From an uncultured Aquimarina sp. (lineage in GTDB: Bacteria; Bacteroidota; Bacteroidia; Flavobacteriales; Flavobacteriaceae), in contig NZ_CANMQT010000002.1 of the NCBI RefSeq assembly GCF_947500065.1, positions 682,001-746,000 of the forward strand: DNA of 64,000 nucleotides. Reading direction: 5' to 3'. A model generated the notes under the pieces. The model had not been told where the DNA came from. It was given only the letters and a program-made list of their open reading frames with translations, and did not search any database. A program made the translations under genes and the position numbers. Positions 18,279-26,892 of the stretch are shown here, one piece after another (the first letter of the stretch is position 1; each line of letters starts with the position of its first letter).

Positions 18279-21200
18279 ATGAGCACGAAGTTTCCTGAGT
18301 ATAAAGGACTTGACTTGCCAAAAGTGGCAGATGATATACTAGAATTCTGGCAGCAGAATAATATTTTCGAAAAGAGTATTTCTGAGCGTGAGGATGCGAC
18401 TCCTTTTGTATTTTTTGAAGGACCACCATCCGCGAATGGATTACCGGGAATCCACCACGTAATGGCTCGTGCGATTAAAGATATTTTTTGTCGTTATAAA
18501 ACCCAAAAAGGATTTCAGGTAAAACGTAAAGCTGGTTGGGACACCCATGGACTTCCTGTAGAATTAGGAGTTGAGAAAGAATTAGGTATCACTAAAGAAG
18601 ATATCGGTAAAAAAATCACTGTAGAAGAATATAATGAAGCTTGTAAAAAAGCGGTAATGCGTTATACTGATATCTGGAACAATCTTACCGAAAAAATTGG
18701 ATATTGGGTAGATATGGAAGATCCATACATAACCTACAAGTCCAAGTATATGGAAACAGTATGGTGGTTACTTTCGGAAATTTATAAAAAAGGGTTACTG
18801 TACAAAGGATACACTATTCAGCCATATTCACCAAAGGCAGGAACAGGATTAAGTTCACATGAACTTAATCAACCAGGAACATATCAAGATGTAACTGACA
18901 CAACTGTGGTGGCTCAGTTTAAAGCTAAAAAAGAAACACTACCTTCATTCTTAACAGATGTGGCAGGTGATATTCATTTCTTAGCCTGGACAACTACTCC
19001 TTGGACATTACCATCGAATACCGCATTAACTGTTGGGCCAAAGATTGATTATGTCGTTGTAAAAACTTTCAATCAATATACTTTTGAACCGATTAATGTG
19101 ATTCTGGCTAAAAATCTAGTTGGAAAACAATTTGCTGGAAAATTTATCTTAGCAGAAAATGAAGAAGATTTAAACTCATTTAAAGAAGGTGACAAGAAGA
19201 TTCCATATTTCTTACTAAAAGAATTTAAAGGAGCTGATCTAGTTGAAATCCGTTATGAACAACTGTTAGACTACGCAACACCTCATGACAATCCTGAGAA
19301 CGCTTTTAGAGTGATTTCTGGAGATTTTGTAACTACGGAAGATGGTACAGGAATTGTGCATACTGCACCTACTTTTGGTGCAGATGATGCTATGGTAGCT
19401 AAACAAGCTACACCAGAAGTTCCACCACTACTGGTAAAAGATGATAATGATAATCTTGTACCACTAGTAGATTTACAAGGTAAATTCACAAAACATATGG
19501 GTGAATTTGGTGGTAAATATGTAAAAAATGAATATTACACTGATGGTGAAGCTCCAGAGAAATCTGTAGATGTAGAGATTGCTATCAAACTAAAAATAGA
19601 AAATAAAGCCTTTAAGGTTGAAAAATACGTGCACAGTTATCCCAACTGCTGGCGTACAGATAAACCTATTCTATATTATCCATTAGATTCTTGGTTTATA
19701 AAAGTAACCGATTTTAAGGATCGTATGCACGAATTGAATCTAGGCATCAACTGGAAACCAAAAGCAACTGGCGAAGGACGTTTCGGAAACTGGTTAGCAA
19801 ATGCTAATGACTGGAATTTATCTCGATCTCGTTTCTGGGGAATCCCATTACCGATCTGGCGCACAGAGGATGGTAAAGAAGAAATAATGATCGGTTCTGT
19901 AGAAGAATTGAAAACTGAAATGCAAAAAGCTGTAGATGCAGGTGTTCTGGAAGCCGATATTTTTGCAGATTTTGTTATTGGAGATATGAGTGAAGACAAC
20001 TATAATAAAGTCGATCTTCATAAAAATGTAGTAGATAAAATCACCTTGGTTTCTCCATCGGGAAAACCAATGAATCGAGAAAGTGATTTGATCGATGTAT
20101 GGTTTGATTCTGGATCTATGCCGTATGCACAATGGCATTATCCTTTTGAGAATAAAGAAAAAGTAGAGTCTGGCGAAAGAAAAGCAGATTTTATTGCAGA
20201 AGGTGTCGATCAAACTCGTGGATGGTTCTATACACTTCACGCTATAGGAACTATGATTTTTGACGATGTAGCCTATAAAAATGTAGTCTCTAATGGTTTA
20301 GTCCTAGACAAGAATGGCCAGAAAATGTCCAAACGATTAGGGAATGCTGTAGATCCTTTTGATACATTAAAAGCTTATGGTCCTGATGCTACCAGGTGGT
20401 ACATGATCAGTAACGCTAATCCTTGGGATAATCTAAAGTTTGATTCTGAAGGAATTGCAGAAGTACGTCGTAAGTTTTTCGGTACTTTATACAATACATA
20501 TTCGTTCTTTACACTATATGCAAATATTGATAATTTTACTTATGCTGAAGCTGATATTCCATTAGCAGAACGTCCAGAAATTGATCGATGGATTCTTAGT
20601 GAATTGCATACGTTAATCAAAAGTGTAGACGAGTATTACAATGAATATGAGCCTACAAAGGCTGCCAGAGCTATTTCGGATTTTGTTCAAGAAAACTTGA
20701 GTAACTGGTTTGTTCGTTTAAGCAGAAGAAGATACTGGAAGGGTGATTATCAGAAAGATAAAATCTCTGCATACCAGACTTTATATACCTGTATGCTTAC
20801 CGTAGCAAAACTGGGAGCACCAATCGCACCATTTTTTATGGATCGCTTATACAAGGATCTTGTTTCTAATTCAGCACAAGAATCTTCTGAAAGTGTTCAT
20901 TTGGCACATTTCCCAGAATATGATAGTTCATTTGTTGATAAAGCTTTAGAACATAAAATGCAAAAGGCACAATCTGTATGCTCTTTGGTTCTTTCTTTAC
21001 GACAGAAAGAAAAAATCAAAGTGCGTCAGCCACTACAAAGAATTATGATTCCTGTACTAAATGATGAGGATAAAGCTGAAATCAATGACATTGCTGGTCT
21101 CATAAAAAGTGAAGTAAATGTTAAAGAAATAGAGTTACTCGATGATGCTTCCGGTATATTAGTGAAGCAAATAAAGCCGAATTTTAAAAATTTAGGCCCT

Positions 21201-21683
21201 CGTTTTGGAAAAGATATGAAATTGATTGCCAATAAGATACAATCTTTTGATCAGGAAACAATCAAAATTCTTGAACAAACTGGAAGTTTTGACATAGAAA
21301 TTAATAATAAAATTATTACATTAGGAACCGATGATGTAGAAATCAGTTCTCAGGATATTGAGGGTTGGCTAGTTGCAAATTCAGGATCTCTTACAGTAGC
21401 CTTGGATATAACCATAACTCCAGAGCTCAAAAAAGAAGGGATTGCCAGAGAACTTGTAAACAGAATCCAAAATATTCGTAAGGATAGTGGATTAGAAGTG
21501 ACTGATCGTATAGAAGTTATAATAAAAGAGAATAAATCTATACAAGATGCCGTTGCAACTAATGAAGCATACATCAAGAATGAAACCTTAACCGAGACAA
21601 TTGAATTTGCAACAAATGTAATAAATGGTACAGAAATTGCGTTTGACGACATTGCAACCCAATTGGTAATTAAAAAACAATAA
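18279..21683 (+). CDS. ileS: Isoleucyl-tRNA synthetase, type 2, with altered HIGH motif
   Basis: 1134 residues, the length of the eukaryote-like (type 2) IleRS. It charges tRNA-Ile and edits valine. The first catalytic signature, normally HxGH, reads GIHH at residues 57-60 within GPPSANGLPGIHHVMA. The second, KMSKR, is intact at 682-686. The CP1 editing domain (about 190-400) contains WTTTPWTLPSNTAL and the GTGIVHTAPTFGADD block with the conserved Asp. The C-terminus has the long type 2 tail instead of the four-Cys zinc finger of type 1. GIHH is typical of Bacteroidota IleRS. The gene is followed after 4 bases by the dksA-like gene, so the two form an operon ending at the terminator near 22110. 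Confidence 0.97.
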   Translation: MSTKFPEYKGLDLPKVADDILEFWQQNNIFEKSISEREDATPFVFFEGPPSANGLPGIHHVMARAIKDIFCRYKTQKGFQVKRKAGWDTHGLPVELGVEKELGITKEDIGKKITVEEYNEACKKAVMRYTDIWNNLTEKIGYWVDMEDPYITYKSKYMETVWWLLSEIYKKGLLYKGYTIQPYSPKAGTGLSSHELNQPGTYQDVTDTTVVAQFKAKKETLPSFLTDVAGDIHFLAWTTTPWTLPSNTALTVGPKIDYVVVKTFNQYTFEPINVILAKNLVGKQFAGKFILAENEEDLNSFKEGDKKIPYFLLKEFKGADLVEIRYEQLLDYATPHDNPENAFRVISGDFVTTEDGTGIVHTAPTFGADDAMVAKQATPEVPPLLVKDDNDNLVPLVDLQGKFTKHMGEFGGKYVKNEYYTDGEAPEKSVDVEIAIKLKIENKAFKVEKYVHSYPNCWRTDKPILYYPLDSWFIKVTDFKDRMHELNLGINWKPKATGEGRFGNWLANANDWNLSRSRFWGIPLPIWRTEDGKEEIMIGSVEELKTEMQKAVDAGVLEADIFADFVIGDMSEDNYNKVDLHKNVVDKITLVSPSGKPMNRESDLIDVWFDSGSMPYAQWHYPFENKEKVESGERKADFIAEGVDQTRGWFYTLHAIGTMIFDDVAYKNVVSNGLVLDKNGQKMSKRLGNAVDPFDTLKAYGPDATRWYMISNANPWDNLKFDSEGIAEVRRKFFGTLYNTYSFFTLYANIDNFTYAEADIPLAERPEIDRWILSELHTLIKSVDEYYNEYEPTKAARAISDFVQENLSNWFVRLSRRRYWKGDYQKDKISAYQTLYTCMLTVAKLGAPIAPFFMDRLYKDLVSNSAQESSESVHLAHFPEYDSSFVDKALEHKMQKAQSVCSLVLSLRQKEKIKVRQPLQRIMIPVLNDEDKAEINDIAGLIKSEVNVKEIELLDDASGILVKQIKPNFKNLGPRFGKDMKLIANKIQSFDQETIKILEQTGSFDIEINNKIITLGTDDVEISSQDIEGWLVANSGSLTVALDITITPELKKEGIARELVNRIQNIRKDSGLEVTDRIEVIIKENKSIQDAVATNEAYIKNETLTETIEFATNVINGTEIAFDDIATQLVIKKQ

Positions 21684-21687
21684 GAGT

Positions 21688-22071
21688 ATGGCAGCAGATG
21701 TAAAAGTAAGGTATAGTGACGCCGATTTAGCGATGTTCAAGGAAATCATCGTTGACAAAATGGAAAAAGCGCAGAAAGATTTAGAATTACTTCAGAGCGC
21801 TTACAAAAATGATGGTAATAATGGTACGGATGATACTTCTCCGACATTTAAAGCTTTTGAAGAAGGAAGTGAAACCATGTCTAAAGAAGCAAATACACAA
21901 TTAGCAATTAGACAGGAGAAATTCGTACGTGATTTAAGAAATGCAATTCTACGTATTGAAAATAAAACATATGGAATCTGCCGTGTAACCGGAAAACTTA
22001 TTAATCCAGAACGATTAAAGCTTGTTCCGCACGCAACACTTAGTATAGAAGCTAAGAATATGCAGAGCTAA
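21688..22071 (+). CDS. TraR/DksA-family protein lacking most zinc ligands
   Basis: 127 residues. The N-terminal half (about 8-75) is helical coiled coil with acidic tip residues (DGNNGTDDTSPTF), the C-terminal part (about 88-125) is the TraR/DksA finger region: TYGICRVTGKLINPERLKL then VPHATLSIEAKN. Only the first of the four zinc Cys remains; the others are Thr, Ser and Ala. DksA proteins enter the RNA polymerase secondary channel and adjust transcription, often with ppGpp; Cys-poor members can keep activity without zinc. This Cys-poor form next to ileS is usual in Flavobacteriia. Target genes cannot be seen from the sequence. Confidence 0.88.
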   Translation: MAADVKVRYSDADLAMFKEIIVDKMEKAQKDLELLQSAYKNDGNNGTDDTSPTFKAFEEGSETMSKEANTQLAIRQEKFVRDLRNAILRIENKTYGICRVTGKLINPERLKLVPHATLSIEAKNMQS

Positions 22072-22095
22072 CAAACCATAAAATATCGTAAATTT

Positions 22096-22130
22096 AAAGT
22101 GCTTTCTAAATTAGGAAGCACTTTTTTTTA
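22096..22130 (+). terminator. Rho-independent terminator of ileS-dksA
   Basis: AAAGTGCTT (22096-22104) pairs with AAGCACTTT (22116-22124), extended inward by two pairs, and is followed by eight T residues. It lies 25 bases past the dksA-like stop. Confidence 0.88.
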
Positions 22131-22199
22131 TTCCCATATGTAACCTTTTTAAAAAACTAAGGTATTACTAATAGAAGCTAACCAAAAAAGAGTGACATC

Positions 22200-22733
22200 T
22201 TGAAAAATTTAACTGACGAAGAATTAATGGTTCTGGTATCTAATGGCAATTTAGATATGATGAGTATCCTTTTCGAACGATATCATATAAGAATTTTTAA
22301 TTTTTTATTAAAAATGACAAGAGATCGAGATATCAGTCAGGATATTACTCAAGAAGTTTTCTATAAAGCCATAAAATATAGAACTTCTTATAAAAAAGGT
22401 AAGTTTTCCTCTTGGATCTATACTATCGCCAGAAATATCTTTTCTGATCATTATCAAAGTCAGAAAAATAAGGAGCAACGATTAGATGAAATTGAATACA
22501 AAATAGAACGAGAAGAAACTGATGGTATAGAAAAAGGTGAAATTAAAGAGCAATTAAACAAAGCATTAGGACGATTAAATCAGAATGATCGAGAATTGGT
22601 CATCATGAGCAGATATCAAGGTATCAAATATCAAGAAATTGCGGAAATAACAGGATCGACAGCAGGAGCTGTAAAAACCAAAGTACATCGAGCAATTCAT
22701 AAACTAAAAGATCATTACCTACAAAATGTATAA
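22200..22733 (+). CDS. ECF-type RNA polymerase sigma factor
   Basis: 177 residues from a TTG at 22200; no ATG lies suitably upstream and the first residues KNLTDEELMVLV align with the usual ECF start. Sigma region 2 spans about 20-90 (LFERYHIRIFNFLLKMTRD, DISQDITQEVFYKAI, FSSWIYTIARN) and region 4 about 120-172 (LNQNDRELVIMSRYQG, then a helix-turn-helix KYQEIAEITGSTAGAVKTK). It should direct polymerase to a small regulon that probably includes its own operon. The next gene, an anti-sigma factor, starts within a few bases, the usual regulator pair. Confidence 0.93.
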   Translation: MKNLTDEELMVLVSNGNLDMMSILFERYHIRIFNFLLKMTRDRDISQDITQEVFYKAIKYRTSYKKGKFSSWIYTIARNIFSDHYQSQKNKEQRLDEIEYKIEREETDGIEKGEIKEQLNKALGRLNQNDRELVIMSRYQGIKYQEIAEITGSTAGAVKTKVHRAIHKLKDHYLQNV

Positions 22734-22737
22734 AGAC

Positions 22738-23529
22738 ATGAACTGTAAACAAATAGAAGAACTACTCATCGATCATCTAGATGGTAATTTAGACCAGAAA
22801 GAGCATCAAGTAATTACAGCTCACCTTACAACTTGTAATAGTTGTAAAGAATCATTGCAAGAACTACAATTAGTTTTTGATGAAATTGATAATGATCCGG
22901 AGGAATTACCAGATGCAAGTATGAAGGTGAATTTTGAAGAAATGCTTGAAAAAGAAAAAGGCAAATTAAACACACCTACAGTAGTTACATTAGATCAATC
23001 GTCCAAAAACTACTGGAGAACAGCATTACAAATAGCCGCTACAATAGCCTTAGTTTTTTCAGCATATTTCTATGGAAAACAACAAAACAATGATTCCTTT
23101 TCGCAGGAAATGGCAGTATTAGAAAAAGAAAAAGTACAATTAAAGCAGGAAGTAACCATTTCTCTTATTGAAAATGAATCCGCCAGTATGCGTTTAAAAG
23201 CAGTAAACTATGCGGAAGAATTTGAAAAACCTGGAAATGAGATATTAAGAGCTCTAATTAATAAAATGTTTTACGATGATCATATTAGTGTGCGACTAGC
23301 TGCAGCAGAAGCACTTATTAAATTTTCGGATTTAGAAATGGTACGTAAAGCACTAATCGATGCTTTGGAAATGGAACAAGATCCAGGCATGCAAATTGAA
23401 TTAATTCAAATACTAGTGTCTATGCAGGAAAAACGCGCAATTCCTTCTATGGAAAAGTTGCTTCAGAACGAAGAAACACCTAGTTATGTAAAAGATCAAG
23501 TAACTATTGGTCTACCAAGTTTAATTTAA
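22738..23529 (+). CDS. Membrane anti-sigma factor with zinc-finger N-terminus and HEAT-repeat C-terminus
   Basis: 263 residues from ATG 22738; an ATG at 22726 (8-base overlap with the sigma gene) would add MYKD. I favour MNCKQIEELLIDHLDG, the standard start of the zf-HC2 anti-sigma domain; its Cys/His set is C3, H in EHQVITAHL and CNSC at about 37. One membrane helix (about 95-113, ALQIAATIALVFSAYFYG) separates it from a periplasmic part. That part begins with a short coiled coil and then has HEAT-like repeats (VRLAAAEALIKFSDLEM, then MQIELIQILVSMQEK). The finger should hold the sigma factor at the membrane; the HEAT part is a likely protein-binding sensor. Confidence 0.88.
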   Translation: MNCKQIEELLIDHLDGNLDQKEHQVITAHLTTCNSCKESLQELQLVFDEIDNDPEELPDASMKVNFEEMLEKEKGKLNTPTVVTLDQSSKNYWRTALQIAATIALVFSAYFYGKQQNNDSFSQEMAVLEKEKVQLKQEVTISLIENESASMRLKAVNYAEEFEKPGNEILRALINKMFYDDHISVRLAAAEALIKFSDLEMVRKALIDALEMEQDPGMQIELIQILVSMQEKRAIPSMEKLLQNEETPSYVKDQVTIGLPSLI

Positions 23530-23561
23530 AATTTCAATCAAAAATCAATAAAAAAGAACAG

Positions 23562-24320
23562 ATGAAAAATATAGCAATTGCAATAGTGCTTTTTATAACT
23601 ATTGGACACATACAAGCACAAGGGGATTATACACAATCCTTACAAGGAATTAAAAACGTGACAATCGGATCAGAATCTGGAGTAAAAATAAAAGCCCACG
23701 ATAAAAATGAATTGTTGATTATAGGGAATGGTCGCAAGATGCCTGAAAAAGCAAAAGGACTAAAAGCTGTATATGCTGGAGGAAGTGACAATACAGGTTT
23801 TGGAGTATATGTACAAAAAGAAGGAGGAACACTGATCGTTAGAAACCTAAAAAATATGCATAGCAAAACACTAGAAATATTTCTTCCTAAGAGCATCAAC
23901 ATTAAAGTAGAAAGAAGCAATTTGGGTAGCTTGGTTGTAAATGGCTTTTCATCAGAAATCGAAGCTACAACTAATGTCGGTAGTATGACATTTAGAGATG
24001 TTACCGGTCCTATAGTTGCCAAAACAGCTACTGGAGAAATTAATATTGTATTCAACAAAGTAAGTCAGAACTCACCAATTTCTTTGATTTCCGCAACTGG
24101 AGCCATTGATGTTAGCCTTCCTAATAACACCTCAGCAAATCTAGAAATGAAAACAACAATGGGTGAAATCTTTACAGATTTCGATATTAAATTTCCAGTT
24201 CCAGAAAGTGGTTTGAAAGTAGTCGGTGGCAAGAGAACTATAAAAACAGAATTAAATAATGGCGGAGTAGAAATCAGCCTAAGATCATCAACAGGTAATA
24301 TTTATCTGAGAAAACAATAA
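23562..24320 (+). CDS. DUF4097-family exported beta-strand repeat protein
   Basis: 252 residues with a signal peptide (1-19, ends IQAQ). The mature part is a chain of short strands with repeating turns such as ATTNVGSMTFRDVTG, TATGEINIVFNK, SATGAIDVSL and SSTGNIYLRKQ, typical of the DUF4097/DUF2807 right-handed beta-solenoid (labelled putative adhesin). Its last residues, NIYLRKQ, recur almost unchanged in the next gene (DIFLRKQ). It is 32 bases after the anti-sigma gene and begins a run of three related genes. Function is not established for the family; envelope location is well supported. Confidence 0.85.
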   Translation: MKNIAIAIVLFITIGHIQAQGDYTQSLQGIKNVTIGSESGVKIKAHDKNELLIIGNGRKMPEKAKGLKAVYAGGSDNTGFGVYVQKEGGTLIVRNLKNMHSKTLEIFLPKSINIKVERSNLGSLVVNGFSSEIEATTNVGSMTFRDVTGPIVAKTATGEINIVFNKVSQNSPISLISATGAIDVSLPNNTSANLEMKTTMGEIFTDFDIKFPVPESGLKVVGGKRTIKTELNNGGVEISLRSSTGNIYLRKQ

Positions 24321-24352
24321 AGAGGTCATACATCAATCAAAAACAAAAAATC

Positions 24353-25066
24353 ATGAAAATTTTAGTAAATCTTATCGCATTATGCTGTATAACATTTCAA
24401 TTAAATGCGCAAAAAGTAATTGAAAAAGAAATCACTACTTCTGCCGATCGAATTAACATAGAGTTCAAATTTGCTGAAGATATTGTCATCAAGACCTGGG
24501 ACAAAAGTAATGTCTACCTTAAGGCCGAAGTAAGTATCAATGATGGAGAATTTGATAATTATTTTGATCTGAAAATAGACAACTCTTCTTCCGTTTTAGA
24601 CATAGAATCTAGTTATGGTGATTTATTCAAAAAATGGAATAAAGAACGAGGATCTAATAATAAGAATAATTGGGGCCCTTGCAATAACTTAGATATGGAA
24701 TCTAATTACACACTTTACATTCCTAAAAATGTTAGTTTGAGAATAAAAAGTATATCTGGGAATGTTATCTCAGAAAACTATCAAGGAGAGCTAGAAATTG
24801 ATATTATTAGTGGAAATATCGATATCAAAAAGTATGGTGGAGAATTAACTCTAAAAACCATTAGTGGCGATATTGATATTAATATTTCTCAATCCAAGTT
24901 ATTGGCAGAAACTATTACCGGTCTTATCTATTCTGATAAAGAAATGGAGTTTGATCAGGGAAAAAATAGAGTGGTAGGCAGTAAGGTAACGGGAACCTTT
25001 GGCAACGTTAAAAGCAATTTACATCTTAAGACAATTAGCGGAGATATCTTTTTGAGAAAACAATAG
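24353..25066 (+). CDS. DUF4097-family exported beta-strand repeat protein
   Basis: 237 residues, signal peptide 1-20 (ends LNAQ). The solenoid repeats are clear: SISGNVISENYQGELEID, IISGNIDIKKYGGEL, TISGDIDINISQ and a final TISGDIFLRKQ. A polar loop rich in Asn (SNNKNNWGPCNN) occurs near residue 105. It lies 32 bases after its paralogue and 43 bases before the next open frame, so one transcript is likely. Confidence 0.85.
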   Translation: MKILVNLIALCCITFQLNAQKVIEKEITTSADRINIEFKFAEDIVIKTWDKSNVYLKAEVSINDGEFDNYFDLKIDNSSSVLDIESSYGDLFKKWNKERGSNNKNNWGPCNNLDMESNYTLYIPKNVSLRIKSISGNVISENYQGELEIDIISGNIDIKKYGGELTLKTISGDIDINISQSKLLAETITGLIYSDKEMEFDQGKNRVVGSKVTGTFGNVKSNLHLKTISGDIFLRKQ

Positions 25067-25148
25067 TTTCTAACCAAATACATCCAATCTTAAAGCATTA
25101 AATTTCACCATGTGGATAAAACAAGGAAAAAAGCTACCTTCGAAAAAT

Positions 25149-25769
25149 ATGAAGAAGCTTTTTTTCTTTTTTCTTTTTATTCAGCTGTCGGTATCGATAC
25201 AATCTCAATCAAGTTTTAACAAAAGCATTGACGCGACTGACCTGACGGAAGTTTTTATTATGTTAGATAATACATTTGAGGTAGAAGTAACCAATACCTC
25301 TGAAAACAAAATCATAGTAAGTGCTTTATCAGAAGGAGAATATCAAAATAATGTATTGATAAATGTAAAGCGGAAGGAAAACGCTCTTACCATTCTTGAT
25401 GACATTCAACCGTTTTCTGAAAATCACAATGACAAGTTAAGTGCTCATAAAGTAATTGTATTGAAAGTAAAAATACAAGTACCTCAACATCTTAGCGTAA
25501 CTATTACATCCAGACTTGCTTCTCTGGAGTTAAAAGCCAAAATAAAATCATTGTTTGTAGAGCTTAACTCTGGAGATTGTCTACTACATGATTTTATAGG
25601 TAATGCCATCGTTAATACCTTGGAAGGAGATATTACAGTATATACTAAAAATGCAATAATTAATGCATCAACCAAATCAGGAGTGATTAACTCCGATAAA
25701 ATTTTTGGAGAACATCAAATCAAATTAAAATCCATTACTGGAAATATTAGTGTTTACAAAACAAAATAA
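25149..25769 (+). CDS. Divergent DUF4097/DUF2807-like exported protein
   Basis: 206 residues from ATG 25149; the frame is open from an ATG at 25110 but only the internal start gives a signal peptide (MKKLFFFFLFIQLSVSIQSQ). The rest resembles its two upstream paralogues in strand pattern (NTLEGDITVYTKN, SITGNISVYKTK) but is shorter and less regular, with more charged residues. It closes the sigma/anti-sigma gene run. I see no terminator between it and lspA, though lspA seems to have its own promoter. Confidence 0.7.
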   Translation: MKKLFFFFLFIQLSVSIQSQSSFNKSIDATDLTEVFIMLDNTFEVEVTNTSENKIIVSALSEGEYQNNVLINVKRKENALTILDDIQPFSENHNDKLSAHKVIVLKVKIQVPQHLSVTITSRLASLELKAKIKSLFVELNSGDCLLHDFIGNAIVNTLEGDITVYTKNAIINASTKSGVINSDKIFGEHQIKLKSITGNISVYKTK

Positions 25770-25782
25770 AACACTATTTTTG
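25753..25782 (+). promoter_or_regulatory. Promoter of lspA (Bacteroidota type)
   Basis: TTTA at 25753-25756, an 18-base spacer, then TATTTTTG at 25775-25782, a full match to TAnnTTTG. The lspA ATG at 25812 would have a leader of roughly 20 to 25 bases. Confidence 0.5.
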
Positions 25783-25811
25783 TCCGTCAATGTATGAAAT
25801 AAGAGAAATTT

Positions 25812-26423
25812 ATGTCCCTAAAGAAGTCTATTTTAGTTATAATCTTAGTTCTGCTAATAGATCAGATTTCCAAAATATATATCAAGACTAGTTTTACACT
25901 ACATGAAGAAGTACCTGTTTTTAGTTGGTTCCGAATTGTATTTGTAGAAAACAAAGGAATGGCTTGGGGATTTGAACTTCCTGGAAATTACGGAAAACTT
26001 GTGCTTACATTATTCAGATTGGTTGCGATTACCGGTATTGGATATTGGCTATATGACTCTGTTCGTAAAAACAGTTCCAGAATCCTAACATTTTGTATTG
26101 CTTTAATTTTTGCTGGGGCTTTTGGGAATATTATAGACTCAATACTTTATGGAGTTATTTTTAATGCGAGCACTATGACTCAAATAGCTGAATTTATGCC
26201 AGAAGGTGGTGGATATGAAAGTGTGTTTTACGGGAAAGTAGTAGATATGATCCAATTTACTTTTTATGATGATATTTTACCAGAATGGATTCCGTTCTTT
26301 GGTGGCAAACCTTTCTCCTTCTTTGACCCTGTATTTAATGTTGCAGATTCTGCTATTAGTATTGGTGTGTTCTTACTCTTAGTTTTTAACAAAAGAGCTT
26401 TCCCAAAGAAAGAAGAAGCATAA
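25812..26423 (+). CDS. lspA: Lipoprotein signal peptidase (signal peptidase II)
   Basis: 203 residues, longer than the usual 160 because of a loop between the third and fourth membrane helices (EFMPEGGGYESVFYGK), a usual feature in Bacteroidota. Four membrane helices are visible at about 4-18, 55-75, 85-108 and 172-193. Both catalytic Asp are present: GNIIDSILYG (about 116) and FNVADSAISIG (about 180), and the VENKGMAWGF block stands for the usual VxNxGAAFG. It cuts the signal from diacylglycerol-modified prolipoproteins such as those encoded at 6504, 13650 and 38765. Confidence 0.95.
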   Translation: MSLKKSILVIILVLLIDQISKIYIKTSFTLHEEVPVFSWFRIVFVENKGMAWGFELPGNYGKLVLTLFRLVAITGIGYWLYDSVRKNSSRILTFCIALIFAGAFGNIIDSILYGVIFNASTMTQIAEFMPEGGGYESVFYGKVVDMIQFTFYDDILPEWIPFFGGKPFSFFDPVFNVADSAISIGVFLLLVFNKRAFPKKEEA

Positions 26424-26427
26424 TCAC

Positions 26428-26817
26428 TTAAACTAAGATTTTTTCAAAATCATCTAATTTAATCGGTTTAGTTAGATAATCTGAAACCACTTCAATAGAT
26501 TTTGCTCTATCAATATCTCTGCTGTCAATAGAGGAACTTACTACATACAACGCTATTTTTTCGCTGATTTCATGCTTGATTTTTGTGAATTCTCTTAAAA
26601 ATTCCCATCCATCCATAATGGGCATATTAAGATCAAGGAATACAACCTGAGGAACAATCTTTTCTTTTGTATCTTCTATAGAATCAATAAAAAAATCTAA
26701 TGCTTCCTTACCATTATTAAATACGATTACCTTTTCCGACAATCTCTTTATTTCAATAATTTTACTAACTAAATTAACGTACATGTTGTCATCATCTATG
26801 ATGCAAACACTCTTCAT
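26428..26817 (-). CDS. Single-domain response regulator (CheY-like)
   Basis: 129 residues from the ATG at 26817; an ATG four codons upstream (26829) is also possible. A lone receiver domain: acidic pair in SVCIIDDDNMYV, phospho-acceptor Asp in VFLDLNMPIMDGWEF (about 60), Ser in YVVSSSID and Lys in DYLTKPIKL (about 118). No output domain. Such regulators in Bacteroidota usually take phosphate from hybrid kinases elsewhere; no kinase is adjacent. It is convergent with lspA (5 bases between stops). Confidence 0.9.
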   Translation of the reverse strand: MKSVCIIDDDNMYVNLVSKIIEIKRLSEKVIVFNNGKEALDFFIDSIEDTKEKIVPQVVFLDLNMPIMDGWEFLREFTKIKHEISEKIALYVVSSSIDSRDIDRAKSIEVVSDYLTKPIKLDDFEKILV

Positions 26818-26892
26818 AATATGGGGCATGCTGGGGTAAAATTAAAATCTTAATACACTATAACTACACATGACATTAAAAATTGCGCATCA

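Noticed and set aside
19283..21652. Antisense frames inside ileS
   Set aside because: Ser-rich antisense shadows of a conserved synthetase; no family match or promoter.
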